From positions 2,749,001 through 2,813,000 of the forward strand of contig JARFIW010000900.1 of the NCBI GenBank assembly GCA_036346225.1: DNA of 64,000 nucleotides. The letters run 5' to 3'. Positions 23,014 to 33,794 of the stretch are shown in pieces. The notes beneath the pieces were generated by a model, which searched no databases, was not told the DNA's origin, and saw nothing but the letters and a program-made list of their open reading frames with translations. The stretch's first letter is position 1, and each line of letters opens with the position of its first letter. A program made the position numbers and the translations under genes. Source of the stretch: Platerodrilus igneus (Eukaryota; Arthropoda; Insecta; Coleoptera; Lycidae).

Positions 23014-23219
23014 TGTGAGTATGAGGGGGTGTGAGTGTGTATGTGTGTGTGTGTTTGTGTGAGTGTGAGTGGGTGTGGGCGTGTGTGGGTAGAGTGTATG
23101 TGTGTTATCACACACGTTAAAGATCCCTACCTTGCTTGGAATAGCAAGGATTCGGCAAAATTCAATATTTCCAGGTAAAGGGAAACTTCCTTTGGGTAGA
23201 GCATTAGAAACTCAAATGT
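22786..23219 (+). mobile_element. SINE with ~160-bp internal GT-rich expansion
   Basis: A complete SINE, with a diverged A-box region (GGCTTCGTAGATCAAACAGG), a B box GGGTTCGATTCCC, and body and tail to AACTCAAATG. The internal GT segment has grown to about 160 bp of GT, GA and GG-interrupted repeat. With the preceding copy it forms a head-to-tail dimer. Confidence 0.85.
22932..23106. repeat. Interrupted GT-rich microsatellite inside a SINE
   Basis: (GT)n with GAGTGTGAG and GGGTGTG interruptions. The minus-strand frame rich in His-Thr (22876-23115) is an artefact of this repeat. Confidence 0.9.
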
Positions 23220-23950
23220 ATGGTCAATTTATCCTCTTTTAACTGTGGCCGAATTGTTTATAATTTAAAAGTTGTTATGAATTTTCCTGTTAAGTGTTAT
23301 TTCTTATTAGTGAAACACTATGGAGCATCGTGGCAGGTAGTAACTGCATTTTATTGTAAGCACTCTTGTACAGTCCATTCTCACATTGTTAATACTTTTA
23401 CTAATTCTGTGGTAGTAATTTTACGTAGTAAAATTTAACAAACGAATATATAAATATTTACTGCAGTACCGTTGTGTGAATGTAGCGTAACCTATTTTTA
23501 TGGTACACGATCCATAATTTGACAACACAATTAAGCCATTCATTTCTTAAGCTTAGAACTTATCCGTTATGTAATAAATGACTAATTTAGAACAAACCTT
23601 AATAATTTCATTCTATTATATCTTTATTGGTATGTTTCTGTCAGCAAAACGCTCAGAGTTTTAGTCACCTGTACAAAAGAGGTGGACAAAGGTCTTAACA
23701 GGGCCATTTTGACGGTACCTTGCACCCTGATTCGAAACTTTTAAGGCGCCGTAAAGGTGTAACTTTTTTATGAAATCAGTTGAAATTTTGTTCTCAACAA
23801 AAGTATTCATTGTCTGAAAAAATGTAATTGCACAACTTTCTCAAAGAAATTAATTTTTTAATGATCAAAATAGGTTATTCTATTTTTACTTATCCGAGTA
23901 TTGATAGATTCTTAGTTTACTATTGAAATAATTAAAAGTTGGAGTTTAGA
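23220..23950. other. AT-rich DNA, nothing recognised
   Basis: No supported feature. The frame at 23220-23438 (+) shows no recognisable domain. Confidence 0.45.
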
Positions 23951-23956
23951 ATATAT

Positions 23957-24650
23957 TATTATTCAACAATCTCCTCTTACATTAATACACTTAATATAGT
24001 GATCGTGTAACGATTCTAACTTTTTAAGAAAATGATTCTTCTTGGTATGCAAACCAGCCCTACCAACTTCTATTACATTTTCGTTGCGCACAAATGTATG
24101 TCCTTGTAGACTTGTTTTCAATCGAGGGAACATGTAATAGCCAGAGGGGGCTAAATGCGGTATATAGGGTTTGTGTTTCAGTAATTTGAATCGTAGATCC
24201 CGAATTGAGTTCATGATAATACGCAATTTATGTTCAGGTGCATTGTCTTGCAAAAACGACAAACCTTTCGTTAACATACTACGTCTTGGTTCTTTAATTT
24301 GATCTCGCAGGTTGGTTATTAATTTAGAATAATAATTTTGAGTGATGGCTTGACTCTTTTTTTAGGTAATGGATCATAGTTATTCCACGGATATCCTGAA
24401 CACTGTAGCAAATTTTTGAGCTAGAAACTTCTTAGGCCTTGAAAAATTGTGGTGCTTCCACTAGGTCCATTGCGGTATCATAAAAATGGACCCATGTTTG
24501 ATCCAGTTACAAGACGGTTAAAAAATCTGGATCTTCTTCAAACAGACAAAGATTGACTGCGATGCTTTCGCTGTTGCTCGTTTGTGTTCAGAGTTCAAGC
24601 GTCTGAAAACCATTTCGCAGACATTCTATATGATGGACACGCTCATATTA
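23957..24650 (-). pseudogene. mariner transposase relic, C-terminal half
   Basis: Minus-strand mariner remains. A broken upstream part is recognisable near 24540-24430 by DQTWVHFYDTAM. A 104-codon open stretch (24277-23963) follows with FLQDNAPEH (second catalytic Asp region), HKPYIPHLAPSGYYMFPRLK, and a C-terminal KCINVRGDC. In active mariners the segment before the aromatic residues reads PDLAPSDY; here both Asp positions are changed (His and Gly), so the DD34D triad is lost. Frameshifts and stops lie upstream. It is a dead copy, different in sequence from the relic at 16085. Ends were not located. Confidence 0.85.
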
Positions 24651-24659
24651 AATCTTTAG

Positions 24660-26255
24660 TACCTCAGCTATATTTGTCCCTGTATTTTATTTTAAGTAGC
24701 AAATAAGTTAACGAAGGTTGAGATGGTGAGCCGAGTAGGGTTGGCGAAAGGGTCAAGATGCAGCATGCGGGAGACATGACCATGTTAACAAGAATGTTAC
24801 ATTTAAACATGGTTGAAATTTATTATTAAGATTTTGAAGGTAGAGGAAGTAGCTAATTGAAGAGGGAGTGTGCTGCAGGCGGATTACTTGTTCTAACAGG
24901 AAAACGTATACAGATAAGTCTGTAGTTTTAATATTTTATTATCCTTTAATTGGCTCCAGAAACTGATGTTTAATTATATCAATAGTTTGGTGTTAATTTT
25001 TAAAATTACTAATATTAAATGTATTGAATGGAGTGCTGTGCTAATTTATGCTATTGAACTCGAAAGGGTGGTTGACCCGCTAGCTAGGACATTTATCAAG
25101 GGCAACCACTAAGTGCACACTTTCAGGTATCCAGATAGAAACTAACGTGCTTGGAGGTCGTTACAGGTCTGATAATAAATATCATAACATGAATGGCGTA
25201 CTACGTCAACATTTTCAGGAGGTGGACACCAAAATCGGTCTTCCTGGTCGCTTCTTATATTCAACGTAGTTTTCCTCTTTTCACATATAGTGGTCATTGA
25301 TCGCCAAGTATATCGAGAATATCTTTGTAAATCTCCTTGCCACTTAACCCTTCAAATTGAGGTATTTGATGATGACTCGATGCTCTACTTTATCGATTTT
25401 CACATTTGCATTCGACATGCTTTCTTTCAAAATTTACTGCACAACAATGTTTCAAATTTTTGAGGTAAGATTTCACACTGACGGTTTTAGTAATGTATTA
25501 TTTGTTGCCATGGTAACAAGATTTTGTTTTGTTCAAAGGAAATAGTCTAGGCTTACTTGATATCAAAAGGGAGCGCTGGTTTTTTTCAATCGTAATATGG
25601 CTCTAGTAATTAAATTAGTATAGAAGGAATAGTTAAGAAACAAATATAACATTTATTATATTATGGATTCTGAACAATAATTAAAAAAAGTGTTTATCCA
25701 TATTTACAAAATATGAATTGATCATTATATTCGTCGAGTAATAACAAAAATCAATTTTTTTGTTTCCGTTCTTGCAAAATCTTTAATTGTTTCGTTTATT
25801 TCCATCGAATGAAGAATATCGCTTCCAACATTTTTGAACGCTAAATTATTAAGCTTATTTTAAACCAAAGTAGTACTTATGGCATTTTAAATTATTTTTA
25901 ATTTGAAGAATAAATGCTGTTTCAACCACAGACACAGGTATGTACGACAAATCTTTAATGGGATTCATAGATTTGGTTGGTGTATTATCCATATCATTCG
26001 ACTGTAAATGTTGCAAATGCCCAAGCTGTTAAATTACTTTGAGATATTGCACGTCAATAATATAAACATAAAATAAGCATTAAAAGTTTCGGATGACTTA
26101 ACAAAAACGTCTTTGGATTCATAATAGGGGAACGTATTTTTTTTCGAAGTCTTACTTGGTTCTCAACAGGAAAGCTAAATTCTGCAGTGTACCAGGATCT
26201 TAGCTTCATCAAATATTTCTATAAAAGCATTGTCAGACCGTTATGAAGATAAATA
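24660..26255. other. AT-rich DNA, nothing recognised
   Basis: No supported feature. The short frame at 25357-25545 has no recognisable motif. Confidence 0.45.
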
Positions 26256-26258
26256 TAC

Positions 26259-27055
26259 TGTAACGAAAACTCTATTTGCACAACAAGAGTTCTTTATTAT
26301 TAAACTAGTTATACAAACCATTTCGACAACTCGTAGCTACAGTGGAATTTTCTAAATGCTCTCAGTACAATTTACTTCCAGCTAATCGCTAACAGTGCAA
26401 ATACAAACTTCTTAACACTACGATAATATCTTCTTAACCACTTAATGTTGGAGCACTATAATTAATTTTATATCGATCACTATAATAAATTTATATCGAT
26501 CACTAAAGTAATTTCTATCAGATCGGGCAATTTATATATACTACTAATTTATATCGCCATTTACAAAGTTTTAAACTAGAACCAATATTGGAATCAATGT
26601 TTCAATTAGAACTGATTTAACTAACGCTCATCACAGCAATATATAATTTATCCAATTGTTCGAAAACATACTAGAATATGCAAATAATTTTAATAAAGCT
26701 CTTTAATGCAAAACTCTTGTACCTGTCAATCAAGTCTATCGCCGCAGGGTCCTATCAATCATCTTTTGTGTACAAACGTGTGGTCAGTGGTAGACTAACC
26801 GGCGCTACAGCTTCTAGTAAATTGATGATTTTTACTCTTAGTTATAATGTTTACTTTTGATAAAATTTTGTACCATATTATTAATTTGTTTAATTTTAAT
26901 TTTATAATTAAAGATATGGTTAGAGTATTATTATTAGTATCCTTTAAGTATCCTTCAAAATGAAGAACAAAGAACTTGAACGCATTAACAGCGTCAGTTC
27001 TTCTTTCCCACAGTGTATCAGGTAGGAGTTATATACATTGACCAACGTCCAAGAA
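26259..27055. other. AT-rich DNA, possible LTR edge at left
   Basis: The block opens with TGTAACGAAAACTC, followed on the minus strand by an AATAAAGAACTC segment, like the 3' end of an LTR in reverse orientation. The other boundary and a target duplication were not found, so no element is called. The rest is AT-rich with ATCGATCACTATAAT-type short repeats near 26470-26510. Confidence 0.25.
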
Positions 27056-27060
27056 ATTTC

Positions 27061-27062
<2 letters not shown>

Positions 27063-27099
<37 letters not shown>

Positions 27100-27179
27100 A
27101 AAATATATACATCATGGAGAAACCGTGTATGTATATATATATATATATATAAATATGTATATATGTATATATATATATT
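27063..27179. repeat. (AT)n and (TATG)n microsatellites
   Basis: Two AT tracts separated by about 30 bp. The second is interrupted by ATATGTATATATG. Confidence 0.9.
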
Positions 27180-28440
27180 GCTATGATAACAGGGTTATTT
27201 AAGGGTATATAAGGTCGCAAGGGAGGAATACTTCATGTAAATATCATAAAAACCGCGAAAACCAAACGCTTAAATCATAAAATGTAAATAATTCGTTTAT
27301 TATGCAAAAAGCAGATACAAATCACGCTGTATAAAATCAAGAACAAGCTACAGTTAATAAAAGGAAGCTCATTCTGTAATAACTTAATCACATTTGCTGA
27401 AATAAATAATTGCAGGCGCAACTCAATCTATTTTAAAACATTTAAAACATTCATAAACTCAAAATAAGTAGAATTAAGGCATATTTAAAGTAAAATAAAC
27501 TTAAAATGAAATCTCTTTCAACCTAGATGCATTTGCGTAAGAAATCTAAGTCCATAAACGCATATAATTTAAACCAGTTTGTATAGGCAAACATTTAAAA
27601 GCGGGCATATTTTATAAAGTATAAGGAATTGAGGCGAAAGCGTACGTGATATTTGAAATGTAGAAATTGTCACATTTAACAAAACCCAACTTAAGTAAAA
27701 TGTATGGAGACTAAAAATTACGCCTACGTGCAAGTCGAAAAGTACAAAATACCACTTTGGAAAACCCGTGAAAACTGATAAAAATTAATTATTACTTTTC
27801 GTATTCACTGTTCGAGAGGCAGAATAATAAGTGTTAATCATATAATTTTTTTTTGTGAGGTTTTTTGCCAGGAAAGTTTGTGTTGAGAGTTCGAAATACT
27901 CTGACCTTTTAATAGATTATTTGTCAAGGATTTTTTTTGGCCAAAACAAAAGTATATATATATTATAGTATATGACAAAGGTTTTATTTTATAAATTAGA
28001 GAAAAAGTAAAAAGAAGCAATTTATTTAACCATTTGTTTACATATGGGACATTAGAAACATTTTTGTTAAATGCTCGGTATAATGCAAACCCAAGTGCAA
28101 AAAATTTAATTTTAGAAGTTAAAGAAACGTTATATTAATCTTTAATTGTTGATTTTACGCGTAATTGCTGATTCGCTTTTATTGAAATTAAACACCATGA
28201 AGAAGTTGTTTTGAAAACATTAAGATAGTATCTTTAGATGTAAAATATGCCGCGGTCAAATCTACAATAATGCCCTTAATATGTCTGGCAAATATTAATG
28301 GCTTACAATCCAGAATAAACAATCTAAACGCTTCTGCCACTTTTATATCATGGTCAAGTCACACACATCAGCAGCGTATTATTTTGATTTTCTTCAAAAT
28401 ATATATGTATTTGTTTCTTCGTCCATTAATTGATCATATT
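27180..28440. other. AT-rich DNA, nothing recognised
   Basis: No supported feature. Confidence 0.5.
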
Positions 28441-28446
28441 CCGGAT

Positions 28447-28603
28447 GTATACACACACCCACACACGCACACGCGCACGCGCACTCGCACTCGCGCTCGC
28501 TCGCTCGCTCGCTCACTCGCTCACTCACTCACTCACTCAGTCAGGCAGGCAGGAAGTCAGTCAGTCACTCAGTCACTCACTCACTCACTCACTCACTCAC
28601 ACT
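28447..28603. repeat. Compound CA/GC/CTCG/TCAC/CAGT microsatellite
   Basis: A simple repeat that changes unit in steps: CA, then CACGCG, then CTCG, then CACT, then CAGG/CAGT, then CACT again. Every step differs by one base substitution within a four-base unit. Long frames across it are artefacts. Confidence 0.95.
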
Positions 28604-28604
28604 A

Positions 28605-29615
28605 AAAGAATTTATGACACAAGATGGTCAGCTAGAACTGACCAATTGCAAAACTAGAAATTGAAAACTCTGCCATCATTTAGACAAGTATAAAGCTTCC
28701 TTAGTAACTGTTCTATGCGTTACATTACTACAAAGAATAAATAGCACGAGTAAATCGTTACAAAAAGTAGAGGTAAATTTAATACAAGGTTTATCTGCTT
28801 TAAATTCTTTGCATAAATTTGTGAACAATATGCAAAATAATTTTGACAAAACTAAACCAGGAGCAAATTTATTTATTCGCAATACAAGCTATAAGCTAAA
28901 TGTTAGGAACAAAAAGAAAAATACATTTTGATGAATCAAATTCCAATAAGCTAAATTTAACAGGAAGGAATTTATTTATTATAAAGACTCATAATGCAAT
29001 TTGTAATAAACTTTTAATAGGATTGTCAGCTAGATTTGCTGTATATGACAATAATTAATAATTTCAAATTTTTCTTCGACCATCATAACAAATACTAACA
29101 AATTTCAGTGTGTTCAGAATTTATGTGAATTTTATAAACATGATACAAATGCGTATTATTTTAAATATGGAAATGGTCTTTTTTTCATATATATTAAAGG
29201 AGAAAACATTACATATCCTTATAAAATGTATAAATTAATAATAGGAGGGATGCAACCAACACTCAAAATTTTTTTTTTATTATACGCTAGTGGGGAGCGA
29301 TCGTTTTCGCTCTAAAGTAGGTCAAATATTATTTAAGAAATAGTTTAGGACAAAATAATTGACAGCAGTTATCAGTAGTGTTTATATAAAGTGACATTAC
29401 TAAATGGTAAATTTGATAATATAATTAATAAATTTGCTGTATGTAAAAGTAGAAAAGTTTTAGTAAAAGAAAAAAATAATTAATTGTGTTCTCAGTTCTG
29501 TTGTATTTCTACAATTATATATTATATAAGTATGTAGTGTGAGTATATTGAAATGTATCTATTATAATATAATAAGGTTTTAAAGATGGAGTTAAATATA
29601 GATGAGCAAAAATTA
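28605..29615. other. AT-rich DNA, nothing recognised
   Basis: No supported feature. Confidence 0.5.
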
Positions 29616-29619
29616 AAGG

Positions 29620-30000
29620 TTTGGGACCTTTAAAAGGTGTAACTCGGCAAGGGGTGGTCTTATTTAAAATCTATTTACAGATTTGCACTCACTAGAAAAA
29701 TCTAATATTAGTCATACCAAACTAGATATATTTATCTTAAAAAAAAATAAAAATTATCTTTTATATGTTCGCTAAAGGGTATGTGTGTAAAACGGTAAGG
29801 GATGCTCCTATTTAAAATCTATTTACAGATTTGGGCTCCCTAAAAAAATCTAATATTAGTTGATACCAAACAAGATATACAAATTAAATAAACAAATAAA
29901 AAATTGAAAGGTGGGAAGTTTTGTAGGGGCGTAACTTTGTAAGGGGTGGTCCTATTTGAAAAATTCAAACAGATTCAAAATCCCCAGAAAATTGTAGATC
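29620..30000. repeat. Three diverged tandem units of ~140-160 bp
   Basis: Each unit contains GTAA(C/G)-x-GG(C/T)AAGGG(G)TG(G/C)TC(T/C)TATTTAAAA, then CTATTTACAGATTTG and AAAATCTAATATTAGT. The unit hallmark begins near 29651, 29804 and 29940; the third is the most decayed. Confidence 0.75.
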
Positions 30001-30049
30001 CAACTAATGTATCATATCCTAAGATCCATAAGGTGGATCTGACGTAAGG

Positions 30050-30215
30050 AAAAATGATAATATCGTTAATGAGCTTTCTCATTAAAAAACGATTAGTGCT
30101 AATGGGTTTTTAATGAGAAAACCCATTAAAAAGCGATTAGCGCTAATGGGTTTTTAAAGAGTTTTCTTATTAAAAACCCATTAGTGGATCAGGTGGATCG
30201 GGTGGATCCGCCTGG
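30050..30215. repeat. Nested foldback: serial hairpins built on CTAATGGGTTTTTAA
   Basis: Three motifs are exact. AATGGGTTTT at 30101-30110 pairs with AAAACCCATT at 30118-30127. ATTAGCGCTAAT at 30136-30147 is a perfect palindrome. CTAATGGGTTTTTAA at 30143-30157 pairs with TTAAAAACCCATTAG at 30170-30184, a 15-bp perfect stem with a 12-base loop. A GGTGGATC repeat follows to 30215. It directly follows the three-unit repeat and may belong to the same element. Confidence 0.8.
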
Positions 30216-30219
30216 TTCA

Positions 30220-30475
30220 GACTCTCCACAAAGGCCTTACTACCATTGCTAATTTAGTAATACTAAATTCAGTCTTTTTTAATCCTTAAGTAATTTCATG
30301 AAATACATTGTTAAAATAATAATAGGGTATCAACATTTTACTACCCCGTGAAAAAGTTTGATTTGAACACTGGGTTCTCGCGTGATTATTATTAATTCTA
30401 AGGTATTAAGTTGGATTTGTGCTACGTACTGCTTGATAAATGCACATTTTTGTCGAGATAAAAGATCAGACATAA
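30220..30475. other. AT-rich DNA, nothing recognised
   Basis: No supported feature. Confidence 0.4.
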
Positions 30476-30479
30476 GTTC

Positions 30480-30575
30480 CGAGCGTGCGTGCTTGTGTGT
30501 GTGCGTTCGTTTGTACGTGCGTGCGTGCGTATGTGTAGGTCGGTGTGTGCATGCGCGCAAGTGCTAGCGCGTACG
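30480..30575. repeat. Imperfect GTGC/GTGT microsatellite
   Basis: A GT- and GC-alternating stretch with units GTGCGT. Frames on both strands across it are artefacts. Confidence 0.85.
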
Positions 30576-31425
30576 CTACAACAATAACGATAATTATATT
30601 AAAGATTACAATAGGTAAAACGTTTCTCGCAATTTGTATAATGCTATATACAAATTCCTGTTCACATACACAACTTTCTAGAAAGATACTGTGTAATTAC
30701 AAATTCTGAATTAGTTATAGACAACAATTGAAAGCATCAATAAAATAACTGTAATAGTAAGAAGTTACCCAAGTAGGCACGGGTTCGATTCCAGCTATGG
30801 CGAGAATTTTTGTTTGAAACTTTTGGCTAGCTTTGATTTGTGTGGTGTTCTTGCACATCACATGACCTTAGTAGTTGGTGCCCAAATAATTTGTCTAATA
30901 GAAAAAAGTGACTGTTGTTTATTTTAGAGAACGCTGTGACTAAATTACTTTAAAAACTGTACTAAGGATAGGGTGAATAGTTAAACGCGTAGTTGTTTAA
31001 GAAAAACTTTGTCGTTTTTTGATTTTTGTTTTAGTAGGTTTAAACAAAAATGACCTTTCTAGAAAACCTTAGAGCAATGTAGCCAATGAAACACTAGTGA
31101 CGGTTTTGAATTAGTAGCCATGCAATGCTTTTAATCCCAACGTTTCAAGCTAGAAACGTGGTTGTATTTTCTAATAATTATTGAACGCAAACGTTTCGAG
31201 AAATGAATATGTTTAATTTCATTTCTATTTTATAAAGGATATAGATACTTCTATGCTTATTTTTTGCAATCGCCTTTTGTATACGTATATAAATTTAATG
31301 TACATGCGTATTCAATATGGGGCAGTAACGTTAAACAGTCTGTTAATATATCACAGATAATTTATAATAAAGTTTTATAATAATTATATATCAGACACAG
31401 GTGGCGGCATGCGCCCCTGGGGCTT
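30576..31425. other. AT-rich DNA, 3' side of the GPCR exon
   Basis: Downstream of the minus-strand GPCR stop codon; it may include its 3' UTR. No clear polyadenylation signal was assigned. A short GGTTCGATTCC box near 30782 is discussed under rejected observations. Confidence 0.35.
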
Positions 31426-31429
31426 TATA

Positions 31430-31627
31430 TCAGACGCTACGGTGATGAGTAATGGTCGTAGTGGCAGTTGGGGGTGGCGCCTTACTCATTCCGCGACGTT
31501 GATATCCTCCTGACCACTGCAGCGTTCTTAAAAGCGTATTCCGGAAATCCTCCAAAAACATGCAATAGATATAGAACGTAATTGAATAATTCGTTACTTC
31601 CAGTAAATTGGCTAGAGCACGAAAAAC
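31430..31627 (-). CDS. Terminal coding exon of a rhodopsin-family (peptide-type) GPCR
   Basis: On the minus strand a pyrimidine-rich acceptor (TTTTTATTTCAG) ends at 31628 and opens a 66-codon frame closed by TGA. The first part reads as transmembrane helix 7 of a class A GPCR: NLLEVTNYSITFYIYC, where the usual NPxxY is replaced by N-x-S-x-x-F-Y-I-Y, a variant common in invertebrate FMRFamide- and related neuropeptide receptors. Helix 8 follows (EDFRNTLLRTLQW), then a short basic tail rich in Thr and Pro. The receptor would sit in the plasma membrane and couple to G proteins. Earlier exons must lie at higher coordinates, but none was recognised. The exact receptor is not determined. No stop or frameshift is seen, and the splice site and frame are consistent with a live gene. 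Confidence 0.75.
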   Translation of the reverse strand, partial: VFRALANLLEVTNYSITFYIYCMFLEDFRNTLLRTLQWSGGYQRRGMSKAPPPTATTTITHHRSV

Positions 31628-31629
31628 CT

Positions 31630-32270
31630 GAAATAAAAACAAAGTATAACTTATGATTCCTCAAATTCGTAATTAGGTATAATTTAATTATCCAAAATAA
31701 AAGAATTTAACAAAAATTTAACAAAAATAAGTCTAAAGCTTATCGTATAACGAACCGTCTGTTATTTATTTGTTATTAAAAATATGTTGAATTTTTTCTT
31801 AAATGTAATATTCCTGGTCACGTATTCATTTTCTAATAATGACGTATTAGAATTCGTTTACTTATTCATGCGTTGCCATTTTTGAGGATGTTCTTAAATA
31901 GCTAGAATGCCAGTTTGTTTATCTTTACCGATTACGTGATTATATTGATGCAATTAGTTGCGTTTAAAACCTTATCTTAACTCGTTTCTATTCAATTCTG
32001 GACTTATAAATTTAACTTAAAACATATTATATGACGTACACATTATTATTTTAGCTAAATGGTATCGGATTATTGCAAAATAAGCTTCTTTCTTATGCAT
32101 TAAATTAAATATAATTTATATACAGTGTGCTCGCTATTGACCTTTTGTAAAATAGTTGATTTACTCCTATAATTGGTGGATTTGTTTGATTTTCTTAACG
32201 TTAAAATTATTTACATTTATTCTACGGTCCCTATGACTTAATCTACCTTTAAACTACCCTCTTATCATAG
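31630..32270. other. AT-rich DNA, probably GPCR intron
   Basis: Lies immediately upstream (minus strand) of the GPCR acceptor. No further exon was recognised. Confidence 0.4.

Positions 32271-32271
<1 letters not shown>

Positions 32272-32364
<93 letters not shown>
32272..32364. repeat. (AT)n microsatellite
   Basis: A long AT tract interrupted by ACACACAT and TACAT. Confidence 0.95.
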
Positions 32365-32366
<2 letters not shown>

Positions 32367-32615
32367 TATATATTACAGAGAGAATGTATGCAATATTTGT
32401 AGATAAAAATGATCAATGATAAGATAAGAATTTCGTTTTAATTTAAACCTATCTATTAATAAACGGAATTTGCGATATTAGATAGCTGAAAATTTCCGTG
32501 AATTGCATCAACACCCAACTTATAGTGAGAAAGTAATTGTTTGGTACCCTGTAAGCCGTCTTGGGAGTGATCGAACTTTTTTTTTCAATACGCGACAGGG
32601 GCAGCTGTAATTGAA
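32365..32615. other. AT-rich DNA, nothing recognised
   Basis: No supported feature. Confidence 0.4.
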
Positions 32616-32617
32616 AC

Positions 32618-32915
32618 AGGGCGTATCCGTGCCTCAGTTGGTATACGCGTGATTACTGAGCCCAAGGTCGCGGGTTCGATTCCCGATACGGTGCGTTTGT
32701 GAAATGATAGGCAAGCATTTTTCACAAAAACACGCCCTTGTTCGAACGAGAGGTAAAAATCTAGGTCTCGTGTGTGAGTGTTGTCATGCACGTTATAGAT
32801 TCTTACCTTGCTTGGAACTGCAAGAATGCGGCAAAATTCAAAATTTCCAGGTAAAAAAAACTCGTTTCCTGGCCATATAGTACCTTCGAGTGGAGCATTA
32901 GAAAATCAAATGTAG
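32618..32915 (+). mobile_element. tRNA-derived SINE, single copy
   Basis: Full-length plus-strand SINE. The A box region is CCTCAGTTGGTATACGCG and the B box GGGTTCGATTCCC, followed by TTTTCACAAAAACACGC, GAGAGGTAAAAATCTAGG, the unexpanded GTGTGTGAGTG and TGTCATGCACG, and a tail ending GAAAATCAAATGTAGT. The head is more diverged than in other copies. Confidence 0.88.
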
Positions 32916-32989
32916 TATAATTGTATAGTCTGAGTTGGAAAACTTTTTGTATCCAGATTTACAATAGCCAACAATCAACGCAAAAAAAG

Positions 32990-33320
32990 TTCGGTTGTAA
33001 CAGCCTGGTGCCACTGCACATACAACCAAAGCTTCAATGGAAGTTGTGCGTGGTATATTCTCTGCGTACGTAATCTTCCATTTTGATGATGTGCCATGGT
33101 CTCCTTGTTTCCCGGACGTCACCACTTATGATTATTTTTTGTGTGGAAACCTAAACGCTTAGATCTGCTGTCTATCTGTCTATCTGCAAATACTACAAAT
33201 AAAATTATTCTATCACAAGAGAAATGAAGACTATCGATACCGATATGTTAGAAAATGTGGCGCAGAATCTACGAAAACAACTGAGTTATTCCCGTACTAG
33301 GTTAAACATTTTTTAAATTA
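32990..33320 (+). pseudogene. Tc1/mariner-superfamily transposase fragment (C-terminal)
   Basis: The plus strand reads QQPGATAHTTKASMEVVRG, then FDDVPWSPCFPDVTTYDYF, then LCGNLNA. After a frame break comes DTDMLENVAQNLRKQL. This is the pattern of a DDE transposase core (QQDGATAHT... SPDLTPCDFFLWGYLK...) and C-terminus. The catalytic Asp of QQDGA reads Pro. One or more frame breaks lie near 33170. The copy is non-functional and only the C-terminal half is present. Confidence 0.75.
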
Positions 33321-33362
33321 AAAAATTGCTATTGAGTAAGGTATTGGAAACTGAAAATTTTT

Positions 33363-33790
33363 TTATTCCAAGTGTTCAAATTGAAATTTTTTAGCTGGCT
33401 GACAATTAAACTGTCTACAAATACCCTTAAAGTGTTTTAAATGCTTGCAGGCGATGTTACTTGAGCAGTAGTTTTGACTAGATTTCCAATTTTCATAAAA
33501 ATATTGAAACGGGTTATTATAAACTACTGCTTTATAATGATCCCAAATAAAAATCCAATGGAATGGTTCTAAATTCGGCAATCATTAGGTCAATATGTTC
33601 TATTCGGTTCACACATATTAACTGAAATATTCCGTCCATAGATTACCTTACCATAGCAGTGTGATGAGACGAAGCTAGTACCAGATTTTATCTGATATAA
33701 TCCGTTCCACCAATCAGTACAGACCAGCAGCTGGTACGGTACCATATTGTTCTCTGTTAATCCGCAATAACGGTTCAAAAAGCGAAGTTT
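33363..33790 (-). pseudogene. Tc1/mariner-superfamily transposase fragment, convergent with the previous one
   Basis: On the minus strand a frame near 33780-33590 has YCGLTENNMVPYQLL, like the WCGLT...GPYFF segment of insect DDE transposases. The next frame (33581-33363) has WDHYKAVVYNNP, matching the WGHLKxxVYxTP segment, and ends in FEHLE, like the FEHLL end of these proteins. Stops separate the pieces, and the segment with the central catalytic Asp is missing or unrecognisable. The identification is by pattern and weaker than for the plus-strand fragment. Confidence 0.5.
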
Positions 33791-33794
33791 TGTC

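Noticed and set aside
26259..26640. LTR on the minus strand starting TGTAACGAAAAC
   Set aside because: Only one edge looks LTR-like; no second edge, duplication or internal sequence was found.
28270..28657. Two overlapping plus-strand frames of 111 and 75 codons
   Set aside because: Both gain their length from the compound microsatellite; the Thr-His and Ser-Leu repeats are artefacts.
30770..30805. tRNA-like B box GGTTCGATTCC
   Set aside because: No A box or cloverleaf could be formed around it and the SINE body is absent. It is at most an old SINE or tRNA fragment.
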